Part shown: positions 1 through 7,787 of the stretch, one piece after another | Numbering within the stretch: the first letter of the stretch is position 1 | Layout of the letters: the number at the start of each line of letters is the position of its first letter | Source of the DNA: Candidatus Borkfalkia avistercoris | GTDB lineage: Bacteria > Bacillota > Clostridia > Christensenellales > Borkfalkiaceae | Length of the DNA stretch: 64,000 nt | Direction: 5' to 3' | Assembly: GCA_019115995.1 (NCBI GenBank) | Contig: DXCL01000009.1 | Location: 85,680-149,679, forward strand | Position numbers and translations under genes: made by a program | Notes under the pieces: generated by a model | What the model saw: the letters and a program-made list of their open reading frames with translations, nothing else | What the model was told of the DNA's origin: nothing | The model's database searches: none

Positions 1-2055
1 GCCCGTAAAACGAGTGAACGTGTATGTTTTATTCTCCGTTTCCACGGTGAAAACAGCGTCAAGCGTATCCGCCGTAACGGTAAACTCGCCTTTATACAAA
101 GAGCCGATTTTACTTGCGGTTTCACCGTTTACCTTCACAGAACTCAGCGTGGCATTGCTTGCTATTACTGCCGTACACATATTGTTCCGATCGACGGAGG
201 TATAAGCAAACACACCTTTCTTTGCAAGCACAATCAAATCGGCAAGTTCTTTCCGCACCGATTCGTAAACGGAAGAATCGTTTCGAGATACCGCACCTTG
301 ATAAAGTTGTTTGTACAAGTTTGCAATATATTCGTTAAAGTCCACTCCGCACGGACAATCGGCATCTTCATACAGCGTTTTCAAAAGATACAAATATTCG
401 TAATCTTCCTGCCCTGCGCGAAGATTATCCAAACGTATCGTGGGAATGGGCGATTCCAACCCGTATCTCTTTCCCGGATAGGTAATTTGTCCGTCTCCGC
501 CTGCATCCACCCAACTCATACCGTCCGTCCAAACGTCGCGCTCGACATAGCGATCTTTATAAACCGCATAATTATTCACACACCAATACAGCTGTCCTTC
601 GATTCCGTACTCGAATTGCATCCAAGGCGTAACCCTTTGCGGGAGCAGAAAATCGGGCACGTGTAAATTTGCATAAGGCGCTTTGGGCATGACGCAACCG
701 TAAAACCATACGTGATCGCCCTGCTCTTTTCGGTTCTCCATAATCGCACGATACTGTTCGGTATCGAACCAATTAAACGTAGGGCACCAAGTATCAATGC
801 CGCTACCGTCATTTTCGTTCGGTCCTTCGCCGTTTACGATACCCGCCGCGACCATAGCGTCGTTATACTGCGTCGTTACAAGGCATCTTAAATCCTCGAA
901 CTTTTCTCGATAAACTTCCTTATCGCTTGTTGCGAACTTTTGCGCCGCAACCTTTTTTACCGTATCTTGAAAACCTTTGCTCGTTCGCTTCACCCGTGCA
1001 TACGATTCTTCGTTTTGCGGCTCGTCGATGACCGTAAAATATGCGTATGTTTTATCAATCAATTCGGGCTTCTGCTTTTCAAGCACAAAATCCGCAAGCT
1101 TTGTAAGCACCCTTTCAAAGTTATCGAAATTCACTTCTTGCCCTGAAACCGAATACGGCAAGGCAATCGACGCCACTTCTTCCCGTTCGAGCTTCGATAG
1201 ATAGCTTTCCATCTTTTCATCGAAAGACAAAAGGATCATATTCGGAATCCAAGTTGCGCTCAGCCGATAATCGAGCAAAAATTCGTAATAATTTTCCGAA
1301 ATTTTTTCCAAATCCGCATCGTCACCATATCCGAAGTGCAATAAATCGGTCGTCGGCGCGCCCAAATCCCATATGGCAAACGCCGTTTGCCCATGATTTG
1401 CTTTTGGAAGCGTAAAATCATACACCTCCAAATTGAAATCCACTTGCAATTTTTCTTCTTCCCCGTCCGCAAACAACGTGATTTTTCCCGTATAATTACC
1501 GGCAGCCGTGTTTTCGGAAGTTTTCACGGTAATCCAAATACCTTGATTTTTTCCTTTGTCCACTTGCGATTCTTTTGCATTGCGACGAAGTTGCAACGGT
1601 ACGAGTGCATCCGGATAATTTCCTTCCGTAAGCCCCGTAATCGTAGGGTTTTGAATATCTTTCTGCGCAAAGAAAATGTAATGTTCCCAATATACGGTAA
1701 TGTTTTCCGCCGGCACCGTATTCATGCCGGATTGCAAATCGCTTACGACAATGCACAAATCGTCGATTTTTTCTTTCGCTTTTACAATCAGTTGCGCCGA
1801 TTCATACTCGTTTTTCGCACAAGAAATGTTCACGCTCTCCGCAAAGGATTGCGGTTCGTCTTCTTGCTTGAATTTTTCCGTAACGGGAACGACTTTTACA
1901 TCTGTTTTAACACCTGTACCGTTTCCCGAAGGGGAAGGCACGGGCGCAACATACGACGGATTATCGGGACCGTTCGTGTGCTTGGAATTTGTGCATCCGC
2001 CCAATATCGAACAACCAAGCAGTATGCTTAATAGAATGCATATTGTTTTTTTCAA
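1..2055 (-). CDS. DUF4091-type secreted lipoprotein, 3' end cut by window edge
   Basis: Secreted glycoside-hydrolase-like protein of the DUF4091 type; only the first 685 residues are in view because the gene runs off the left edge. The start is TTG at 2055, seven bases after AGGAG, with no in-frame ATG close by. A hydrophobic signal ends in a lipobox Leu-Gly-Gly-Cys (Cys21), so it should be a membrane-anchored lipoprotein. A beta-sandwich-like N-terminal half is followed by a region with Trp/Tyr-rich segments and the DUF4091 signature RAGQEDYEYLYLL near residue 540. A short Ig-like stretch begins after it. It is the last visible gene of an operon with the AraC regulator and two CBM-like lipoproteins. 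Substrate unknown; a role in glycan binding or hydrolysis is inferred from the family only. Confidence 0.72.
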   Translation of the reverse strand, partial: MKKTICILLSILLGCSILGGCTNSKHTNGPDNPSYVAPVPSPSGNGTGVKTDVKVVPVTEKFKQEDEPQSFAESVNISCAKNEYESAQLIVKAKEKIDDLCIVVSDLQSGMNTVPAENITVYWEHYIFFAQKDIQNPTITGLTEGNYPDALVPLQLRRNAKESQVDKGKNQGIWITVKTSENTAAGNYTGKITLFADGEEEKLQVDFNLEVYDFTLPKANHGQTAFAIWDLGAPTTDLLHFGYGDDADLEKISENYYEFLLDYRLSATWIPNMILLSFDEKMESYLSKLEREEVASIALPYSVSGQEVNFDNFERVLTKLADFVLEKQKPELIDKTYAYFTVIDEPQNEESYARVKRTSKGFQDTVKKVAAQKFATSDKEVYREKFEDLRCLVTTQYNDAMVAAGIVNGEGPNENDGSGIDTWCPTFNWFDTEQYRAIMENRKEQGDHVWFYGCVMPKAPYANLHVPDFLLPQRVTPWMQFEYGIEGQLYWCVNNYAVYKDRYVERDVWTDGMSWVDAGGDGQITYPGKRYGLESPIPTIRLDNLRAGQEDYEYLYLLKTLYEDADCPCGVDFNEYIANLYKQLYQGAVSRNDSSVYESVRKELADLIVLAKKGVFAYTSVDRNNMCTAVIASNATLSSVKVNGETASKIGSLYKGEFTVTADTLDAVFTVETENKTYTFTRFTG

Positions 2056-2076
2056 AACTCTACTCCTAATTTCTTA

Positions 2077-2655
2077 TTATTTTGTTTCCGCAGGCTTCAT
2101 AAACGTAATCGTATCGATAAGGAATGTCGCGCCGCTTGTCTTCCCCTTAAAAACAAACAAATTGAACGGATTGGTAAGCGTCTTATTAAACGTGAATTCG
2201 TATTCGTTCCATCCGGTTTTCAAATCAAAATCATAATCATAATCGAAATCCACAACTTCGGGATTGGGATTTTCGCCAATCAAACAAGCCCAATCGCCGT
2301 TCAGCTCTTTTGCTTGGATGCTGATTCCCGCTTCTGTTTCGGAATAAATACGCATCGTCATTTTCGTTGCATGACGCGCATGATTTTCTTCGGGTCTGAA
2401 ATTGACGCCGCCGCCCACAGAAACCGTAACTTGCAATGCTTTCCCGTCTTTCGCCTCCGCATTATCAACATACTCCATCTTATCGGCATTGGTTGCCTGC
2501 CAACCGTTCAGCGTAAAGCCCTCCGTAACGCCCATGTTCCATTCGGTAACTACTTCCATCTTCGTCGTTTCATCATCGCCGCCGCAACCTACGAAACAAC
2601 ACGCCACTGCCATGCAAAGAATTACACTTCCCAAAATGCCAAAAAACTTTTTCAT
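2077..2655 (-). CDS. Small lipoprotein with one CBM-like beta-sandwich module
   Basis: Lipoprotein of 192 residues. ATG at 2655 follows GAGGAG by seven bases; an upstream in-frame TTG lies inside that ribosome site and is not used. The signal peptide ends with Phe-Val-Gly-Cys. The rest is a single beta-sandwich-like module opening with WNMGVTEGFTL and closing with a short Asp-Thr-Ile-Thr-Phe strand. The same module occurs twice in the neighbouring 1217-residue protein, so this gene is a free-standing copy. The fold resembles carbohydrate-binding modules that are not tied to a known family; I infer surface glycan binding. It sits 31 bases downstream of the large lipoprotein and 21 bases upstream of the DUF4091 gene. 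Confidence 0.75.
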   Translation of the reverse strand: MKKFFGILGSVILCMAVACCFVGCGGDDETTKMEVVTEWNMGVTEGFTLNGWQATNADKMEYVDNAEAKDGKALQVTVSVGGGVNFRPEENHARHATKMTMRIYSETEAGISIQAKELNGDWACLIGENPNPEVVDFDYDYDFDLKTGWNEYEFTFNKTLTNPFNLFVFKGKTSGATFLIDTITFMKPAETK

Positions 2656-2686
2656 AACTTTTCTCCTCAATTTTAATTTTTTTATA

Positions 2687-5600
2687 TTATTTTTTAATAA
2701 ACGTTACAGTGTCGAGATAGAACGATACTTGTTCCCCCGCTCCCATAAAAGTAAAGCTGTTAAAAGAATAAGCAATCGCTTCGGGGAACGCAAATTCATA
2801 CTCGTTCCAACCGGTTTGAATCACTAACGGAGTTCCGTTGTCACCCAATAACTGCGCCCAGTCTCCTTCGCCTTTTTGTATTTTTAAATTTACCGTTCCG
2901 CCCGCTTCGGAATAAATACGAAGTTTAACGTGCGTTGCGCCGTCTGCCCTGTTCGTGCCGCAACCGAAATTTACTCCGCCGCCTCCCGCAACCGTAACTT
3001 GAACGGCTTTTCCGTCTTTTGCATCTGCTTTTTCGACGACCGTCATAGCGTCCGCTCCTGCAATCGCCGCCCATTGTGCCAATGTGAACCCTTCGGTCAC
3101 GCCCATGTTCCAAGTAGCAATATCGACCTCGCCGCCCTTTATGAACACTTTTACAACGAGCGTTTTGCTCTCGCCGCCCTTCGTTGCCGTAAACGTAACG
3201 GTTACATACTTTCCGCCCTCTGCGGGAGCCGTGTATTGCAAGCCGTTTACCGTACCGACGTCGGCAGCCGCCGTCACGGTTACGTCCTCACCATCTACAA
3301 GCTTATAGAGCGTGGAAAGATCGAGCGTTCCGTTTGGATCGACTTCTTTCGTCACATCTGCTTTTTCAAAAATTTGCCAATCGTACCCGAACGAAAGAGC
3401 GTCGAGATAAAGCGTTACATCTTCGTCGCTTTTGTTTGCAATGAGGAAAGCGGCAAACGATTCCGTTTCAGCTATTGTTGTTTCAAAAGCTATCGTTACA
3501 TGATTCCAACCCTGCACAAGAGTTGTTTCCGTTTTAGCGGTTGTTATCCACGTTGTACCGTTTTGCACGCCTACGCCGATCGTACAAGCTTTATCCGCAT
3601 AAACCCACATAATAACTTGATTTGCTTTCCCTACTTTTAACGAGGCTTTCAGTGAAGAAACCCACTTATCGGCATTTCCCGCAATCGTTGCTTTCAACGA
3701 CTGTTTCCCGTATTTCACATACGTTAAATCGGTATTGATTCCGTGCGTGCTGTCATTCGTATTCAAATAATCGCTACCAGCTACACCCTCATAAGAAACC
3801 GCTTCGTTTTTATCTCTTACATAGCCCGTAACCGTTATCGGTTCTTCCGTATAGCTACCTTTCTTTGCCGTAAACGTTACCGTATAATAACCGGGCGCAG
3901 TAAACTCGAATGCACTGCTATCCGCCGTCACCTCTGTTCCGTCCGGCTTCGTTACTTTAACTTCTACCGTTGCCTTGGGATCGTCCGTCGTTGCCAAAAG
4001 CACTTCGCTGTACGTAATATCTTTCCCGACAAACTGCGTGTTTTGCGTCACCGTAATATCTTTTATCTTAACGGTTAAAGTCTGTTCGGCAATTTGCGTG
4101 CCGTCCGCTTTTTTCAATTCCGCTTTCAGCGTATAATTTCCCACCGTGTTCTGCACGCCCGCATTTCGGTCTAATCCTACCGTGATTTCCCTATTATCTA
4201 AATAGAATGTTACGGTAAGCCCTGCCGTATCGGGAATAGTGTATTCGGGAACGATAAGCTCATCGCCTACAAAAATTTCCACAGAATCCACATCGCCGAA
4301 ATCAATGCCGCCTTCCACTTTCACGGGAATCGCAACCGTTGCTTCGTTATGACTCGAATCTTTTACCGCGAATATGACGGTGTAATTGCCCGACTGCGTG
4401 AACGTGTATCCCGTTGCGCCGTCATCTACCGATACGACGCTATCGCCCTTTTTCATTTCCTTAAACGAAAGTGTCAAGCCCGTATCGAAGTTATCCGTTA
4501 CCGTCAAGCCCGTAAGCATATCGGCAAACGTAATGCTTTCTCCTACGAATTTTGTGGGAACGGTTGCGGGCGTACCCGTAATCACTGGTTGTATCGTATC
4601 TACGACGGTTACGGAATAAGTGTATTCCTCCGATTCATAGCCGTTTTTGGAAACGGTAATCTTATAAGAATATTCACCAAGCGCGTTGGGCGTAAAGCCG
4701 TTTTCGCTCACGGTCGACTCGGAAGAACCCGCAGGACAATCGGTAATTTCAAGCACATAAGTGCTCCCCGCCTGTACGGTTACAACGGGTTTGAAAACTT
4801 CGTTTACTTCTGCGCTCGATTCCGCATCCACGCTTGTCAACAGCGATTCGCCTTTCAAAAAAGTTACAGTATCGAGTTCGATGATCGTCGTTCCCGTTGC
4901 GGCGGAAGTCGGCTTAAAGACAAAATTATTAAAGGGATATTCCGCTGCTTTGGTGAATTGCAATGTCACATCATTCCAACCCGCGTTCAAGTTAAACTCC
5001 GCACCGTCACCAAGAATTTGAACCCAATCACCGCCGTTTTCCTGTACACTTAATGTAAGGACACAAGCCTTTTCCGCATAGATACGAAGTCGAACGTGCG
5101 TTGCTCCGTTTGCCGCGTGTGTTCCGCACGTAAAGCTGACTCCGCCGTCCTTCGCTACTGTAATCTTCACCGTTTTAGAACCCTCGGCAGCATCGTTATC
5201 AACGACTTCCATGTTATCCGTGCCCGCAACTGCTTTCCATGCGCCAAGCGTAAAGCCGTCCGTAACACCCATGTTCCAAGCGGCAATTTTTGCCGCGCCT
5301 TTCGTCGTGAGCGTTAGCGACAGTGTTTTCTCTACGCTGCCCTTTTTCGCCGTAATCAAAACGGTATCGATTTGTCCGCCTTGATCCGGTGCGGTGTATT
5401 GCAAACCGTTTACCGTGCCTTTTTCGGCAATCGCCGTCACATCTACGTCTTCACCCAAAATAAGTGTATAAAAATCGGAAAGAGCAACCGTTCCGCCTAC
5501 GTCCAAAATCGTATCGGCGCTCGTATTCGCGTAAATTTGCCACTCTCTCGCAAAGCAAAACGTATCAAAATATAACGTCGGCGTATTTGCTCCGTAATTT

Positions 5601-6340
5601 ACAAACTTAAATCCGGATACGGAATCCGTTATTTCTTTATTAAAATCATAAAAAACTTCATTCCAGCCCTCGGCAAGGGTTTTCTTCGTTTCGCCCAACC
5701 AAGTCCAATTTGTACCTTCCTGTGCTTCAACTCCCAATTCGCAAGCTTCGGAAGCATAAATCCATAGCGTGGCATGATTTGCCGTTCCGACCGAAATTGC
5801 ATTGGAAAACGCCACGGTAATACGATTTTGCCCGTTAATGCCCTCGTCGGTAAAAGTTCCCTTTAACGACTGCTTTCCGTATTTTACGAAATCCGCCACC
5901 GTGTTGATTTCATGTTCGGCATTCCAGTCTGTACCGGCAGCAAATCCCGCACCGCTTGACGCTGTTTCAAACGAGATCGCTTCCCCTTGCAAACCGACAT
6001 AGTTCGTTACACTTTCCGTTACGGATTCTTCTCCGCGCGTTGCCGTGTACGTTACGGTGTAAAAGCCTGCCGCATCAAAAGAAAACGTATCGCCTGCATT
6101 CACCGTCTCTTGCTCTCCGTTCGGTTTAGTTACCGTGATTGCAAGTATTGCATTTGCATCGTTTAATGTAGCGTCCAGCACCGTGCTGTACGTAACGTCC
6201 TTTCCCGATAAATCCAAATCGTATGTAATTTTAAGCTTTTCGGGTACTTTTGGCTCATTCCCGCCACACGCGGCAAATAACCCGAGCGATAACGCGCACA
6301 CAAACGCGCATATCATGCCCAATCTTACCAATCTTCTCAT
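2687..6340 (-). CDS. Large multi-module surface lipoprotein with internal duplication
   Basis: Lipoprotein of 1217 residues. ATG at 6340 lies six bases after AGGAGG; the frame stays open upstream but has no ribosome site. The signal peptide ends with Phe-Ala-Ala-Cys (Cys25). The body repeats a four-part block: Ig-like domain (about 35-115), CBM-like sandwich (115-270), short linker domain containing GTVNGLQYTAP (270-355) and a second sandwich starting WNMGVTDGFTL (355-495). After three further Ig-like domains the same four-part block recurs to the C-terminus. The last sandwich is also the whole of the next gene. No catalytic motif is visible, so a binding or scaffold role outside the cell is inferred. 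It follows the AraC gene by 26 bases, probably in one transcript. Confidence 0.8.
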   Translation of the reverse strand: MRRLVRLGMICAFVCALSLGLFAACGGNEPKVPEKLKITYDLDLSGKDVTYSTVLDATLNDANAILAITVTKPNGEQETVNAGDTFSFDAAGFYTVTYTATRGEESVTESVTNYVGLQGEAISFETASSGAGFAAGTDWNAEHEINTVADFVKYGKQSLKGTFTDEGINGQNRITVAFSNAISVGTANHATLWIYASEACELGVEAQEGTNWTWLGETKKTLAEGWNEVFYDFNKEITDSVSGFKFVNYGANTPTLYFDTFCFAREWQIYANTSADTILDVGGTVALSDFYTLILGEDVDVTAIAEKGTVNGLQYTAPDQGGQIDTVLITAKKGSVEKTLSLTLTTKGAAKIAAWNMGVTDGFTLGAWKAVAGTDNMEVVDNDAAEGSKTVKITVAKDGGVSFTCGTHAANGATHVRLRIYAEKACVLTLSVQENGGDWVQILGDGAEFNLNAGWNDVTLQFTKAAEYPFNNFVFKPTSAATGTTIIELDTVTFLKGESLLTSVDAESSAEVNEVFKPVVTVQAGSTYVLEITDCPAGSSESTVSENGFTPNALGEYSYKITVSKNGYESEEYTYSVTVVDTIQPVITGTPATVPTKFVGESITFADMLTGLTVTDNFDTGLTLSFKEMKKGDSVVSVDDGATGYTFTQSGNYTVIFAVKDSSHNEATVAIPVKVEGGIDFGDVDSVEIFVGDELIVPEYTIPDTAGLTVTFYLDNREITVGLDRNAGVQNTVGNYTLKAELKKADGTQIAEQTLTVKIKDITVTQNTQFVGKDITYSEVLLATTDDPKATVEVKVTKPDGTEVTADSSAFEFTAPGYYTVTFTAKKGSYTEEPITVTGYVRDKNEAVSYEGVAGSDYLNTNDSTHGINTDLTYVKYGKQSLKATIAGNADKWVSSLKASLKVGKANQVIMWVYADKACTIGVGVQNGTTWITTAKTETTLVQGWNHVTIAFETTIAETESFAAFLIANKSDEDVTLYLDALSFGYDWQIFEKADVTKEVDPNGTLDLSTLYKLVDGEDVTVTAAADVGTVNGLQYTAPAEGGKYVTVTFTATKGGESKTLVVKVFIKGGEVDIATWNMGVTEGFTLAQWAAIAGADAMTVVEKADAKDGKAVQVTVAGGGGVNFGCGTNRADGATHVKLRIYSEAGGTVNLKIQKGEGDWAQLLGDNGTPLVIQTGWNEYEFAFPEAIAYSFNSFTFMGAGEQVSFYLDTVTFIKK

Positions 6341-6366
6341 ATGAATCCTCCTTAACTCATACAGTT

Positions 6367-7197
6367 TTATTTTCGTGTCTCGCCGTTTCGATATTGCCCC
6401 GGCGTTCCGCCCGTAATTCTCTTGAATACCTGATAAAAATGTGCCGAATTCAAAAATCCGCATTCGCCTATAATCATGTCCATACTTTTCTCGGTGTTCG
6501 TCATCAACTCGATTGCCTTATAAATACGTTGTTGCATCACGTAACGCATCGGGGTCAATCCGAATTCCCGTTTGAATAGATTGATCAAAGTACACTTATT
6601 GACACACGCAAACCTTGCCATTTCATCAAGATCGATTTTCGCTTCCAAATGGTCTGCAATAAATTCTTGTGCTCGCTTCAATGCATCGTCGCCGCTATAC
6701 GGTTCTTTACACACGGTAACACCCATTATACGAACAACACTGATAATCAACTGTTCCAAATATGCGTGTACCATATTTTCCCACAAATCTTTCTGATTGC
6801 TGATTTCAAAACGGATACAATCGTACAACCAATTGATTTGTTCGCTTGTCGCTGCCGCATCTTCCTTTCGTAAATGTAAATACGGCGGCTGTTCCCCGTC
6901 TTTCAAAAAGGATATATCGGATAGTCCATATACCGCAAATCCCATACTCGGCTCGGACAGAGAGTATTCGCAATGGTTGACGTGCGGATTAACTATTAAA
7001 AAATCTCCTTCTTTCAAAAATATTTTCTCATCATTATTCAATAAAAGATAGCCTTCGCCGGAAAGAATATAGAATAGTTCGGAAAAAGCGTGCGAGTGCG
7101 CAACGTGGGTAAACACAACGCCGCCTTCGAAACGATTCAAATATAGAATCTTAAAATTGATATGTTGATTAAATCTATTTTCAATATAATTGTCCAT
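6367..7197 (-). CDS. AraC-family regulator with N-terminal cupin
   Basis: Transcription factor of 276 residues. A cupin sensor fold (about 20-105, with histidines around HVAHSHAFSELFYIL) precedes a C-terminal AraC double helix-turn-helix (about 175-272; second helix region FLNSAHFYQVFKR). Start choice: ATG at 7197 lies about 38 bases after the predicted transcription start of a near-consensus promoter; the alternative TTG at 7311 would lie upstream of that promoter. There is no clear ribosome site before 7197. It heads an operon of three secreted lipoproteins and most likely controls them in response to a sugar. Confidence 0.85.
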   Translation of the reverse strand: MDNYIENRFNQHINFKILYLNRFEGGVVFTHVAHSHAFSELFYILSGEGYLLLNNDEKIFLKEGDFLIVNPHVNHCEYSLSEPSMGFAVYGLSDISFLKDGEQPPYLHLRKEDAAATSEQINWLYDCIRFEISNQKDLWENMVHAYLEQLIISVVRIMGVTVCKEPYSGDDALKRAQEFIADHLEAKIDLDEMARFACVNKCTLINLFKREFGLTPMRYVMQQRIYKAIELMTNTEKSMDMIIGECGFLNSAHFYQVFKRITGGTPGQYRNGETRK

Positions 7198-7241
7198 TGT
7201 TAAATTTTGTCCGTTTTTAGCAATGCTATTGCTATGTATAT

Positions 7242-7270
7242 AGTATAAGTTTTTTATCTTGCTTTGTCTA
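7242..7270 (-). promoter_or_regulatory. Promoter of the AraC-lipoprotein operon
   Basis: Minus-strand -35 TAGACA (7265-7270) and -10 TATACT (7242-7247) separated by exactly 17 bases. Transcription should begin near 7235. It decides the start of the AraC gene because the longer frame would start upstream of it. Confidence 0.7.
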
Positions 7271-7395
7271 TCGCCAAAATTATGTATTTTGTTAGTGAAA
7301 TTATATTTCAAAGAATACTAAAGAACACAACCGCTTGGTGTGTCTTTTTGAACAAATATTTTAATGTATACGCTTTATATTGCAAATACAACAAA

Positions 7396-7546
7396 ATGCC
7401 GTTCCCCTTTTGAGAGAACGGCATCCCTATTTCATGCGGCTCTCGATATTGCTACATATCACCATTTCTCATAAAGGGAAACTGAGAGACCGCACTATAA
7501 GGTATAGTAATGTCCCTATATGAGTTTATTATTGGTAATATGTAGC
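7396..7546. other. Structured intergenic element with competing stems
   Basis: The 590-base gap between the AraC gene and ppdK holds several inverted repeats. TGCGGCTCTC (7435-7444) can pair with 7484-7494. GCTACATATCACCAT (7451-7465) can pair with 7531-7546, which crosses the first stem, so the two exclude each other. ACTATA/TATAGT (7494-7508) forms a small hairpin. ATGCCGTTC/GAACGGCAT (7396-7404, 7416-7424) forms a hairpin that on the minus strand is followed by TTTTG. This layout would suit an attenuator or a small structured RNA on the minus strand, but I recognise no known class and see no coding frame. Confidence 0.35.
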
Positions 7547-7633
7547 TCATTTTTATACTCCAATCAACCGCATAAGTCAATCTTTTATCTCCTCTTTCGA
7601 AGATGGTGCATTTGATAGCATTTGAACTACCAT

Positions 7634-7665
7634 AAAAAAGAGCCGCTACGCTGTAGCGGCTCTTT
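7634..7665 (-). terminator. Intrinsic terminator after the ppdK operon
   Basis: Perfect 13-base stem AAAGAGCCGCTAC / GTAGCGGCTCTTT with a three-base loop, followed on the minus strand by a run of T. It lies about 120 bases beyond the ppdK stop. Confidence 0.85.
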
Positions 7666-7669
7666 GATT

Positions 7670-7787
7670 TTAGAGATATACGTCAACAATTATTTCTTCC
7701 CATTGGGATTCGCGCGTTAGCACGTTTAGAAATTTGCGACGATACTGCTTGGCTTCTTCAAAGCTAATGGAGAAAGTCCGAAAAGGC
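7670..7787 (-). pseudogene. Possible C-terminal remnant of a lost gene
   Basis: Directly after the ppdK stop, another minus frame runs for 38 codons to TAA at 7670-7672 just before the terminator. Its translation (for example FEEAKQYRRKFLNVLTR and a final IIVDVYL) has a natural charged composition and looks like a protein tail, but it has no start codon or ribosome site of its own. It may be the end of a gene displaced when ppdK came to lie here, or chance. I do not recognise a family. Confidence 0.25.
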
